This document shows, in pieces, positions 24,394 to 31,536 of a stretch of DNA of 64,000 nucleotides (positions are counted from its first letter, which is position 1; each line of letters opens with the position of its first letter). The notes below the pieces were generated by a model. It ran no database searches and was not told the DNA's origin. It saw only the letters and a program-made list of their open reading frames with translations. A program made the translations under genes and the position numbers. Where the stretch lies: positions 186,001-250,000 of the forward strand of contig NZ_JAPPRJ010000009.1 of NCBI RefSeq assembly GCF_026672545.1. Reading direction: 5' to 3'. The DNA is from Rhizobium sp. SL86. Its GTDB lineage: Bacteria; Pseudomonadota; Alphaproteobacteria; Rhizobiales; Rhizobiaceae.

Positions 24394-24418
24394 CCGCGCC
24401 GGGCAAATGCCGGCGCGG
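24394..24418 (-). terminator. Terminator after TerC gene
   Basis: The perfect inverted repeat CCGCGCCGG / CCGGCGCGG has a seven-base loop. On the minus strand it is followed by TTGTCGTTTG, so it would stop transcription of the TerC gene, whose stop lies 21 bases before it. Confidence 0.75.
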
Positions 24419-24439
24419 CGGGAGGTTTGACGGTTCGGA

Positions 24440-25432
24440 TCACTCTGCCGGTTTGGCGACGTCCGGCTTGTCGTTGCGGGTCGCCCAGAGCGAGCCGAAA
24501 ATACCGGCGGCCAGGATACCAAGCGTGATCGTCAGCGACACCACCGGCGGGATCTTTGCCAGACCCAGCATGTCGGCCAGGAAGATCTTCGAGCCGATGA
24601 AGATCAGGACGACCGACAGAGCGTATTTCAGGTAGGCGAAGCGGTGGATCAGCGCCGAGAGCGCAAAGTATAGCGCACGCAGGCCGAGGATCGCGAAGAT
24701 GTTCGAGGTGTAGACGATATAGGGGTCTGTCGTGATCGCAAAGATTGCCGGGATCGAATCGACGGCGAAGATCACGTCCGCCAGTTCCACCATCACCAGC
24801 GCCAGGAAAAGCGGCGTGATGAACGTCTTCAGCCTGCCGCTTTTCTCGTCGGTTTCGCGTACCAGGAATTTTTCGCCACGCAGGCCATCGGTCACCGGCA
24901 GCTTCTTGCGCAGAAATTTGAGGACCGGGTTGGCTGCGACGTCATATTCCTGGTCTGCCGTCAGCAGCATCTTGATGCCGGTAATGATCAGGAAGGCTGC
25001 GAAGAGATAGAGTACCCAGCTGTAGTTCTCGACGATCGCCGCACCGGCCGCAATCATGATGCCGCGCAGCACGATCACGCCGAGAATGCCCCACAGCAGC
25101 ACGCGGTGCTGGTAGGCGCGCGGAATGGAGAAGTAGGTGAAGATCATCGCGATGACGAAGATATTGTCCATCGCGAGGCTTTTTTCGACGACAAAGCCGG
25201 TCAGATATTCCAGACCGGCCTGCTCGCCGCTCTGGAACCAGATCCAGCCGCCGAAGGCGAGGCCAAGCGCGATGTAGAAGGCGGAAAGCGCAAAACTCTC
25301 CTTGATGCCGATTTCGCGGCTATCCTTGTGGAGAACGCCGAGATCCAGCGCGAGAAGAAGAAGAACGACGGCAACGAAGGTCAGCCACATCCAGACGGGC
25401 TTACCCATGAGATCGACAAAAAGAAAATCCAT
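24440..25432 (-). CDS. TerC family integral membrane protein
   Basis: The 330-residue inner-membrane protein has about eight or nine hydrophobic helices and the TerC/Alx signatures F-V-V-E-K-S-L-A-M-D-N-I-F-V-I and V-E-L-A-D-V-I-F-A-V-D-S-I-P-A-I, the latter with acidic residues inside the membrane. Family members in E. coli (Alx) and others export manganese or respond to alkaline pH; tellurium resistance gave the name. The first 47 codons of the longer open frame do not resemble the family, and the ATG at 25432 starts M-D-F-L-F-V-D. A hairpin-forming leader precedes it (separate entry). Confidence 0.92.
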   Translation of the reverse strand: MDFLFVDLMGKPVWMWLTFVAVVLLLLALDLGVLHKDSREIGIKESFALSAFYIALGLAFGGWIWFQSGEQAGLEYLTGFVVEKSLAMDNIFVIAMIFTYFSIPRAYQHRVLLWGILGVIVLRGIMIAAGAAIVENYSWVLYLFAAFLIITGIKMLLTADQEYDVAANPVLKFLRKKLPVTDGLRGEKFLVRETDEKSGRLKTFITPLFLALVMVELADVIFAVDSIPAIFAITTDPYIVYTSNIFAILGLRALYFALSALIHRFAYLKYALSVVLIFIGSKIFLADMLGLAKIPPVVSLTITLGILAAGIFGSLWATRNDKPDVAKPAE

Positions 25433-25446
25433 GACGGTTTTCCGAT

Positions 25447-25495
25447 GCCGGATCAAAGTTGATGGGAATAGCACCGACATCACGGTCGATCCGGC
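25447..25495 (-). promoter_or_regulatory. Structured 5' leader of the TerC gene
   Basis: On the minus strand an eight-base stem GCCGGATC / GATCCGGC (25488-25495 and 25447-25454) encloses a smaller ACCG...CGGT hairpin and a 15-base single-stranded part. It ends 14 bases before the TerC start codon, right next to a GGAA sequence that could be the ribosome-binding site. TerC-family genes are often controlled by manganese riboswitches (yybP-ykoY) or the terC RNA motif. I cannot match this leader to either consensus by eye, so it is listed only as a candidate cis-regulatory RNA. Confidence 0.4.
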
Positions 25496-25655
25496 GATAC
25501 ACGTCAGAGGGGCCCGGTGCTGGTCGCAGAATTGGGAGCCCGCGCCTTGACGTTCAAGAGACCAGATGAACAAATTTTAATGTGGACGACATCCTCTTGC
25601 CGATGCGACAGAGAGCCATCCCGGCAGCTTCGGCAGGTCCAATGCCGCGCCGATG

Positions 25656-25684
25656 TTGACAATTCCATGACTTCCCCCTAAAGA
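25656..25684 (+). promoter_or_regulatory. Promoter of rpsD
   Basis: TTGACA at 25656-25661 and TAAAGA at 25679-25684 are separated by exactly 17 bases. This predicts a start near 25691 and a leader of about 170 bases before rpsD. Confidence 0.55.
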
Positions 25685-25692
25685 CCGCGCCA

Positions 25693-25835
25693 ACGCCGGG
25701 TGGAAACGCCCGGTGTTTCATTTGACATGTCCCGTGGTTGTCTCCGGACGCTCCGTGAGAAACCTGTCAGAGGCACCGCAAAACGGAGCCTCTTAGGAGG
25801 GCGTGTTTCCTTGATCCGGTTTGGCAACAAACCGG
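25693..25835 (+). promoter_or_regulatory. Hairpin-rich rpsD leader
   Basis: The leader can form three stems: 25693-25716 (ACGCCGGG/CCCGGTGT), 25769-25793 (AGAGGC/GCCTCT) and 25816-25835 (CCGGTTT/AAACCGG with a six-base loop). The last lies 24 bases before the rpsD start. Ribosomal protein S4 is known to regulate its own synthesis through leader structures in other bacteria; whether it does here is inference. Confidence 0.35.
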
Positions 25836-25859
25836 TTGAAACCTATGAAGGGAAATACG

Positions 25860-26477
25860 ATGAGCAAGCGCGCGTCGTCCAAGTACAAAATCGATCGCCG
25901 TATGGGCGAAAACATCTGGGGTCGTCCGAAGTCCCCGGTCAACCGTCGTGAATACGGCCCGGGCCAGCACGGCCAGCGCCGCAAGGGCAAGCTCTCCGAC
26001 TTCGGCGTGCAGCTGCGCGCCAAGCAGAAGCTGAAGGGCTATTACGGCGATATCCGCGAGAAGCAGTTCCGCGCGATCTACGACGAAGCCAACCGCCGTA
26101 AGGGCGACACCGGCGAAAACCTGATCGGTCTGCTCGAATCGCGCCTCGACGCGATCGTCTACCGCGCCAAGTTCGTGCCGACCGTCTGGGCTGCTCGTCA
26201 GTTCGTCAACCACGGCCACGTCACCGTCAACGGCGTTCGCGTCAACATCGGTTCGTACCGCTGCAAGGCTGGCGACGTGATCGAAGTGCGCCAGAAGTCC
26301 AAGCAGCTCGTCACCGTTCTCGAAGCCGTTCAGCTCGCTGAGCGTGACGTTCCGGACTACATCGACGCCGACCACAACAAGATGGTTGCCACCTACGTTC
26401 GCGTTCCGACCCTGTCGGACGTGCCGTACCCGGTCATCATGGAACCGAACCTGGTCGTCGAATTCTATTCGCGTTGA
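25860..26477 (+). CDS. rpsD: 30S ribosomal protein S4
   Basis: S4 is a primary 16S rRNA-binding protein that starts assembly of the small subunit. The 205-residue protein begins M-S-K-R-A-S-S-K-Y-K and carries the S4 RNA-binding domain with S-R-L-D-A-I-V-Y-R and H-G-H-V-T-V-N-G in the middle. It ends with the typical I-V-E-F-Y-S-R. The ATG at 25860 follows AAGGGAAA; the 13 codons upstream are leader. The gene stands alone, away from the alpha operon, as in other alphaproteobacteria, with its own promoter and tandem terminators. Confidence 0.98.
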   Translation: MSKRASSKYKIDRRMGENIWGRPKSPVNRREYGPGQHGQRRKGKLSDFGVQLRAKQKLKGYYGDIREKQFRAIYDEANRRKGDTGENLIGLLESRLDAIVYRAKFVPTVWAARQFVNHGHVTVNGVRVNIGSYRCKAGDVIEVRQKSKQLVTVLEAVQLAERDVPDYIDADHNKMVATYVRVPTLSDVPYPVIMEPNLVVEFYSR

Positions 26478-26502
26478 TCTGGTCGGGTTAATCCGGTTTA
26501 CG

Positions 26503-26531
26503 AAAAAGGCGGCCTCCGAGCCGCCTTTTTT
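26503..26531. terminator. Bidirectional terminator after rpsD
   Basis: AAAAAGGCGGC and GCCGCCTTTTTT form an eleven-base stem with a T-run on both strands. It can therefore end rpsD transcripts and also sthA transcripts that read through on the minus strand. Confidence 0.9.
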
Positions 26532-26578
26532 ATGTCCGGTATGTTTACCGCCAGAGGGACGCACGTCCCCCCAAGTGG

Positions 26579-26605
26579 GCCGCCTCAGTTCGAGGCGGCT
26601 TTTTT
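26579..26605 (+). terminator. Second plus-strand terminator inside the end of sthA
   Basis: The stem GCCGCCTC / GAGGCGGC with a five-base loop and a T6 run lies within the last codons and stop of sthA but is oriented to stop plus-strand transcription. It forms a tandem pair with the terminator at 26503-26531. Confidence 0.6.
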
Positions 26606-28084
26606 CTTGGGTTCGGCAACGGGAAGAGGCTCGACGGATGCGGTCGCGGCATCGGTGGATTGTGCGGTCGCTACCGGCGCTTCCTTCGGCCCTTCACCCA
26701 TGCGGTTCCAGGCGTCGAGACCGGCGATCTTGTAGGCTTCGGCGAGCGTCGGGTAGTTGAAGGTGTTTTCGACGAAATATTCGACCGTGCCCTTCAGGTT
26801 GAGAACCGCCTGGCCGATATGCACGAGTTCGGTTGCGCCTTCGCCAACGATGTGAACGCCAAGCAGCCGGCGTGTCTTCAGCGAGAAGATCATCTTCAGG
26901 AGACCGGTATCGAGACCCATGATATGGCCGCGCGAGGTCTCGCGGAAATGTGCGATCCCCGTCTCGTAGGGGATACCCCGCTGGATGACCTCTTCTTCCG
27001 TCAGGCCGCAGGTGGAAATTTCCGGCACCGCATAGATGCCATAGGGGAAATATTGCGGCGGTTCGCTGGCCGGTGCACCCACGGCGTGGCGGGCGGCGAT
27101 ACGGCCCTGTTCCATCGAAGTGGAGGCAAGGCTCGGGAAACCGACCACGTCGCCCGCAGCATAGATATGCGGCACAGCCGTCTGGAACGTCTCCGGGTCG
27201 ACCTTCAGCCGGCCACGGCTATCGGCTTCCAGTCCGGCAGCGGAGAGGTTCAGCGTATCGGTCGCGCCGACGCGGCCGGCGGCAAACAGCACCATTTCCG
27301 CCTGCAGCGCACGGCCGCTCTTCAGCGTCACACGGCATTTACCGGTTCCGTCCTCACGGACAACGGTTTCCACCGTCTGGCCGAAGATCAGCTTCATGTT
27401 GCGGTCGCGCAGTTGATAGGCAAAATCCTGCACGATCTCCTTGTCGATGAAATCGAGCATCGTGTCGCGCGGTTCGACGACGGTGACCTGCGTGTCGAGC
27501 GCGCTGAAGATCGTTGCATATTCGATGCCGATAACGCCGGCGCCGACGACGATGAGCGAACGCGGAACCTGCTTGATCTCCAGAAGCTCGTCGCTGTCGA
27601 GGATGGCGTCACCATCAAAGGGAATATGGGCGGGGCGATAAGGACGGGTACCGACGGCGAGCAGCACCGAGGCCGTCGTGACGCGCAGCGTCTCGCCGTC
27701 GCTCTTTTCGATCTCCAGCGTATGTGGATCGATGAAGTGCGCCCGGCCGCGCATCTGCTGCACCCGGTTGCGGGCAAACTGGTGCTCCAGCACCTCCACC
27801 TCGTGGTCGAGCGTGATCAGCAGGCGGCGGCGCAGGTCGTCGGCGCTGATATCCTGCTTGACGCGGTAGGAGCGACCGTAGAAGCCGCGCTCACGCCAGC
27901 CGGTGAGGTTCAGCGCCGTCTCGCGCAGTGTCTTCGAGGGGATCGTGCCGGTATGAACCGAGACGCCGCCGACGCGCCGGCCCTGCTCGACGACCAGAAC
28001 CTTCTTTTCGAGCTTGGCTGCCTGAATGGCCGCACGTCGCCCCGCCGGGCCGCTGCCGATGACGATCAGATCATATTGGTACAT
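26585..28084 (-). CDS. sthA: Soluble pyridine nucleotide transhydrogenase (SthA type)
   Basis: This FAD-containing enzyme of the disulfide-reductase family moves hydride between NADPH and NAD. The 499-residue protein has the FAD motif I-G-S-G-P-A-G at residues 9-15, the NAD-binding V-V-G-A-G-V-I-G-I-E-Y motif and the C-terminal dimerisation domain ending in an Ala/Lys-rich tail. The redox-active cysteine pair of related reductases is absent: the segment reads G-V-S-V-H-T-G-T-I-P-S-K, which agrees with a transhydrogenase although the E. coli enzyme keeps one Cys. The ATG at 28084 is the start; 16 upstream codons are leader. Confidence 0.93.
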   Translation of the reverse strand: MYQYDLIVIGSGPAGRRAAIQAAKLEKKVLVVEQGRRVGGVSVHTGTIPSKTLRETALNLTGWRERGFYGRSYRVKQDISADDLRRRLLITLDHEVEVLEHQFARNRVQQMRGRAHFIDPHTLEIEKSDGETLRVTTASVLLAVGTRPYRPAHIPFDGDAILDSDELLEIKQVPRSLIVVGAGVIGIEYATIFSALDTQVTVVEPRDTMLDFIDKEIVQDFAYQLRDRNMKLIFGQTVETVVREDGTGKCRVTLKSGRALQAEMVLFAAGRVGATDTLNLSAAGLEADSRGRLKVDPETFQTAVPHIYAAGDVVGFPSLASTSMEQGRIAARHAVGAPASEPPQYFPYGIYAVPEISTCGLTEEEVIQRGIPYETGIAHFRETSRGHIMGLDTGLLKMIFSLKTRRLLGVHIVGEGATELVHIGQAVLNLKGTVEYFVENTFNYPTLAEAYKIAGLDAWNRMGEGPKEAPVATAQSTDAATASVEPLPVAEPKKKAASN

Positions 28085-28266
28085 GGAGTGTGCCTCGTCT
28101 TGGGAAGAGAGAAGTCTATTGCAGCGCAACAATAGAGGATGGTCAAATCATAACGTCGATTCCTGACCAATTTCCTGTCAGCCCGCGACGTTCCCAAAAT
28201 TTTGACGCTGCGGCGCAACACGGGGGGCGGACCTGCGATCTTCCTGACGCGGAAGCGGGCAATACG

Positions 28267-28713
28267 TCATCGCCGAACGGTCCTCGCGAGCCCGAGCGCA
28301 TAGCTCTCGATCAAGTGCGCCTTTACCCGCTCGAACCAATCCGTTGGCAGCTGTCCAATAACGCAGGTACCCCGTGCTGTCGGCAAGGTGGACAGGTGTT
28401 CGGCGGGGCGAATGTCCGGACCGGGCCACGAGAAGATATTGAGTTCATCCGTATAGATCCAGGACAGCTCGTCATCCAGACCAAGATGTCGTTTCAGCTT
28501 GGAGGGGACTTCTATCGCACGTTGGCCTGGTCGTGGGGGCGTGTGTGAAATTCCCAAGACATAAGCGACTGGAGTGGGTCCGATATCGCCTCTGGCGAGC
28601 ACGACGGCGGCGGGATACGTCTTTTCCCCATCTTCGCGGGTGCCGAGCTTCGAGTGCCAGAGATACTCATAGGCAATCAGGTGACCGACAGGAGGCGCGA
28701 CAGGGACCTTCAC
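28267..28713 (-). CDS. Putative PemK-like toxin
   Basis: The 148-residue protein follows the antitoxin gene by eleven bases and starts with a GTG behind AAGGG. The core Y-P-A-A-V-V-L-A-R-G-D, the G-I-S-H-T-P-P segment and the E-V-P-S-K-L-K-R-H-L-G-L block followed by S-W-I-Y-T-D-E-L-N resemble proteins annotated as plasmid-maintenance PemK-like toxins in alphaproteobacteria, which are probably MazF-fold RNases. It is not RelE or HicA-like. The family link and the toxin role are inferred from this resemblance and from the antitoxin beside it. Confidence 0.65.
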   Translation of the reverse strand: MKVPVAPPVGHLIAYEYLWHSKLGTREDGEKTYPAAVVLARGDIGPTPVAYVLGISHTPPRPGQRAIEVPSKLKRHLGLDDELSWIYTDELNIFSWPGPDIRPAEHLSTLPTARGTCVIGQLPTDWFERVKAHLIESYALGLARTVRR

Positions 28714-28724
28714 CTGTCACCCTT

Positions 28725-29003
28725 CTAGCCTACAGGCTTGTTGTCATGATCCGGGAGATCGTCGAGCGTATAGGGCTGTTCGCTCTCCACTTTCGACCTT
28801 ACGATCATTTCGATTTCAGCTTCAGTCAGAGATTCCGCGGGGAGTGTCCGCCTGTACGACGCCCACATGGCCTTAAAGAGCGTGGCCGAGACAAGGAATG
28901 CAGACGTCCGTCCGTATTTGGTGATCTCGACGGGCTCCTGAAACGCGCGATCATGCCATTCACCGAAATTCTTCTGGATCTCTGAAGCTGGCACCGACGC
29001 CAT
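28725..29003 (-). CDS. Phd/YefM-type antitoxin
   Basis: The 92-residue protein starts with A-S-V-P-A-S-E-I-Q-K-N-F-G-E-W, the N-terminal DNA-binding part of Phd/YefM antitoxins, followed by P-V-E-I-T-K-Y-G-R-T-S-A-F-L-V-S, the conserved beta-hairpin. The acidic C-terminus would neutralise the toxin. The ATG at 29003 has GGAG nine bases upstream; a GTG at 29027 is the alternative. A 14-base perfect palindrome lies 25 bases upstream and is a likely operator for autoregulation. Confidence 0.82.
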   Translation of the reverse strand: MASVPASEIQKNFGEWHDRAFQEPVEITKYGRTSAFLVSATLFKAMWASYRRTLPAESLTEAEIEMIVRSKVESEQPYTLDDLPDHDNKPVG

Positions 29004-29027
29004 AAGCACATCTCCGCTTTTATCCAC

Positions 29028-29041
29028 ATGTTACGTAACAT
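29028..29041. promoter_or_regulatory. Palindromic operator of the toxin-antitoxin pair
   Basis: ATGTTACGTAACAT is a perfect 14-base palindrome, 25 bases before the antitoxin start. Phd/YefM proteins bind palindromes in their own promoters, so this is the natural candidate site. Confidence 0.55.
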
Positions 29042-29102
29042 AAGGCATCCGTCAAGAGCGTGCCTCTCTTGGGCTTGCTTCAGACGCTTGCCGGCCGCTC
29101 CG

Positions 29103-29933
29103 TCAGATCAGCCGCAGGCCCTTGAGGCTCGCATGTCCATCCTTGCCGATGATGATGTGGTCGTGGACGGTGATGCCGAGCGGTTTGGCCGTATCGACGA
29201 TGGTCTTCGTCATGTCGATATCGGCGCGCGAGGGTGTCGGATCGCCACTTGGATGGTTGTGGACCAGGATGATGGCGGTGGCCGAGAGTTCGAGGGCGCG
29301 GCGCACCACTTCGCGTGGATAGACCGGCGTGTGATCGACAGTCCCGCGGCCCTGCACTTCGTCGGCAATCAATACATTGCGCTTGTCGAGAAAGAGGATG
29401 CGGAACTGCTCGCGCGCCTCGTATGCCATGGCGGCATGGCAGTAATCGATGACTGCGGACCAGGACGACAGCACCTGTTTTTCGCGCAACTCGCTTTTCA
29501 GGATGCGCTGTCCGACGCTCGCGATCAGCTTGATGTCGAGCGCCACCGTTTCGCCGATACCGTTGACCTCCTGCAGCAGCGCAAGAGGGGCGCCGAACAC
29601 GCCGGCCAGATTACCGAAACGTTCGATCAGCGCCTTGGCGATCGGTTTGGTGTCCTTGCGCGGGATGAGCCGGAACAGGAGCAGTTCCAGCACCTCGTAA
29701 TCGGCAAGCGCCGTGTCGCCATGCTCGCGATAACGTGTCCGCAGACGGTCGCGATGGCCGTGGTAATGCGCGATCGGCTCCACCGTTTTGCCGGTGGTGC
29801 CGTTCTTTTTCAAGCTGGCGGGTTTTGCCGCCTGTTCGGAAAAGAAACCGCGCTCATCGGCAAACAGTTCTCCCGGGTTCTCCGACTCGTCCTGCATGCT
29901 CTGCTGATGGGTCGGGGGAACCGGAGAGGACAT
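29103..29933 (-). CDS. radC: RadC/MPN domain protein
   Basis: The 276-residue protein has a helix-hairpin-helix region near residues 75-150 (G-E-T-V-A-L-D-I-K) and a C-terminal JAB/MPN metal-binding domain with V-H-N-H-P-S-G-D-P-T-P-S, the zinc ligands being His225, His227 and Asp238. RadC was once linked to DNA repair, but its activity is still uncertain. The N-terminal 60 residues are low-complexity and variable. The gene starts three bases after the map stop, and the two are one transcription unit with sfsA and phaC upstream. Confidence 0.94.
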   Translation of the reverse strand: MSSPVPPTHQQSMQDESENPGELFADERGFFSEQAAKPASLKKNGTTGKTVEPIAHYHGHRDRLRTRYREHGDTALADYEVLELLLFRLIPRKDTKPIAKALIERFGNLAGVFGAPLALLQEVNGIGETVALDIKLIASVGQRILKSELREKQVLSSWSAVIDYCHAAMAYEAREQFRILFLDKRNVLIADEVQGRGTVDHTPVYPREVVRRALELSATAIILVHNHPSGDPTPSRADIDMTKTIVDTAKPLGITVHDHIIIGKDGHASLKGLRLI

Positions 29934-29936
29934 GGA

Positions 29937-30776
29937 TCATCCCTTGAGTGGAGGAAGTCCTGGACGGTCGAGGCCGCCCGGGGAAAGCGTGAAGATTTCG
30001 CAGCCATCGGCCGTCACGCCGACTGCATGTTCGTATTGCGCCGACAACGACCGATCCCGCGTCACCGCCGTCCACCCATCCGCCAGCACTTTCACATGCG
30101 GTTTGCCGAGGTTGATCATCGGCTCGATGGTGAAGATCATGCCCTCTTTCAGCTCCGGACCTTCATCGGCGCGGCCATAATGCAGGATGTTCGGGCTGTC
30201 GTGGAACAGCTGGCCGACGCCGTGGCCGCAGAAATCGCGCACCACCGAGCAACGCTCCGCCTCCGCATAGGTCTGGATCGCCTGGCCAATCGCGCCGGTG
30301 CGCACGCCGGGTCTCACGACGGAGATGCCGCGCATCAGACACTCATAGGTGACTTCCATCAGGCGCTCGGCCGCCCGCTTCACCGGACCGACCGGATACA
30401 TGCGGCTCGAATCGCCGTGCCATCCGTCGAGGATATAGGTCACGTCGATATTGACGATGTCTCCCTCGCGCAGAGGCTTGTCATCCGGCATGCCGTGGCA
30501 AACGACGTGATTGATCGAGGTGCAGACGGAATATTTGTAGCCGCGATAGTTCAGCGTTGCCGGCAGCGCGCCATTGTCCATGCCGAATTCGAAGACGAAA
30601 CGGTCGATGGCATTCGTCGTCACGCCGGGTTTGACGATCGCCGCCAATTCATCCAGGCAGCGTGCGGTCAGCTGGCAGGCCGCATGCATGCCGGCGAAAT
30701 CGGTCTTCGTGTCGTAGAGCCGGATTGCTCCCGTGTTCTTTTTGGGCGCGGATGCGGCCTCGATATAGGTCACCAT
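29937..30776 (-). CDS. map: Methionine aminopeptidase, type I
   Basis: Map removes the initiator methionine from new proteins. The 279-residue protein has the expected metal ligands: Asp in N-I-D-V-T, Asp in W-H-G-D-S-S, His in C-G-H-G-V-G (H-G-V-G motif), Glu in T-I-E-P-M and Glu in Q-Y-E-H-A-V. The catalytic His is in V-V-C-H-G-M-P. The N-terminal extension of about 25 residues is common in rhizobial enzymes. It is preceded by sfsA and followed by radC with three bases between, on the same strand. Confidence 0.97.
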   Translation of the reverse strand: MVTYIEAASAPKKNTGAIRLYDTKTDFAGMHAACQLTARCLDELAAIVKPGVTTNAIDRFVFEFGMDNGALPATLNYRGYKYSVCTSINHVVCHGMPDDKPLREGDIVNIDVTYILDGWHGDSSRMYPVGPVKRAAERLMEVTYECLMRGISVVRPGVRTGAIGQAIQTYAEAERCSVVRDFCGHGVGQLFHDSPNILHYGRADEGPELKEGMIFTIEPMINLGKPHVKVLADGWTAVTRDRSLSAQYEHAVGVTADGCEIFTLSPGGLDRPGLPPLKG

Positions 30777-30809
30777 GGAATTCTGCTTTCGTGCTTAGTC
30801 TGCCGAGTT

Positions 30810-31526
30810 TTAAACAGCAGCGTCGCCTTCGTCTATCGGGATTGGCCGGCTTGGCGAAATTCCCTGCGGCGTGATGCGGCAGGCAATCGCAAAGGCCTCG
30901 ACGCCGCGAGCCCGCGCCCGTCGGAAAGCGGCGCCGTAGATGGGGTCCAACTCCTCGCAGATCCTGAGCACATCACAGTCGTCGCGCTGGATCACATAGA
31001 GCATTGCGGCCCGAAAGCCGGTTTCCACCATGTCGCCCAGCTCGTCGAGATGTTTGGCACCCCGCGCCGTGACCGAATCGGGAAATTCCGCGAGTTTCGC
31101 CGTCCGCGTGAAGTGGACATTCTTCACCTCGATATAGGCGGACGGCCGGGCCTGATCCAGAAGCAGGATATCGATCCGGGAATTGGCACCGTAACGTTGT
31201 TCGCGCTTCAACGTGTCGTAGCCGGACAGGCTTTCGATCATGCCGGTGCGGATGGCCTCCTCCGCCAGCCGGTTCGGCATTCCGGTATTGATGCCGACGA
31301 GCGTGCCGTCCGCCTCGACCAGTTCCAGCATGTGGCGGAATTTTCGCGTCGGGCTGTCGTGTTGCGAAAGCCATATGCGCGAACCGGGTGCCGTCAGCCC
31401 GCGCATCGAGCCGGTATTCGGGCACGAGCCGGTGATCGGCGTGCCGTCCTCCAGGACAGCGTCGAACAGGAAACGTTTGTAACGGCTGATGAGCCGGGCC
31501 GGCACGAGGGGCGGATCAAACTGCAT
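30810..31526 (-). CDS. sfsA: Sugar fermentation stimulation protein SfsA
   Basis: The 238-residue protein matches the SfsA family: R-Y-K-R-F-L-F-D-A-V near the N-terminus, C-P-N-T-G-S-M, and S-R-I-D-I-L-L followed by Y-I-E-V-K-N-V with acidic residues like a restriction-endonuclease-type fold. It carries an OB-like N-terminal domain and is thought to bind DNA, but its role is unclear. The ATG at 31526 is chosen; the longer open frame into phaC is a shadow. The start is ten bases after the phaC stop, so the two are probably co-transcribed. Confidence 0.94.
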   Translation of the reverse strand: MQFDPPLVPARLISRYKRFLFDAVLEDGTPITGSCPNTGSMRGLTAPGSRIWLSQHDSPTRKFRHMLELVEADGTLVGINTGMPNRLAEEAIRTGMIESLSGYDTLKREQRYGANSRIDILLLDQARPSAYIEVKNVHFTRTAKLAEFPDSVTARGAKHLDELGDMVETGFRAAMLYVIQRDDCDVLRICEELDPIYGAAFRRARARGVEAFAIACRITPQGISPSRPIPIDEGDAAV

Positions 31527-31536
31527 GCGAGTGCGA

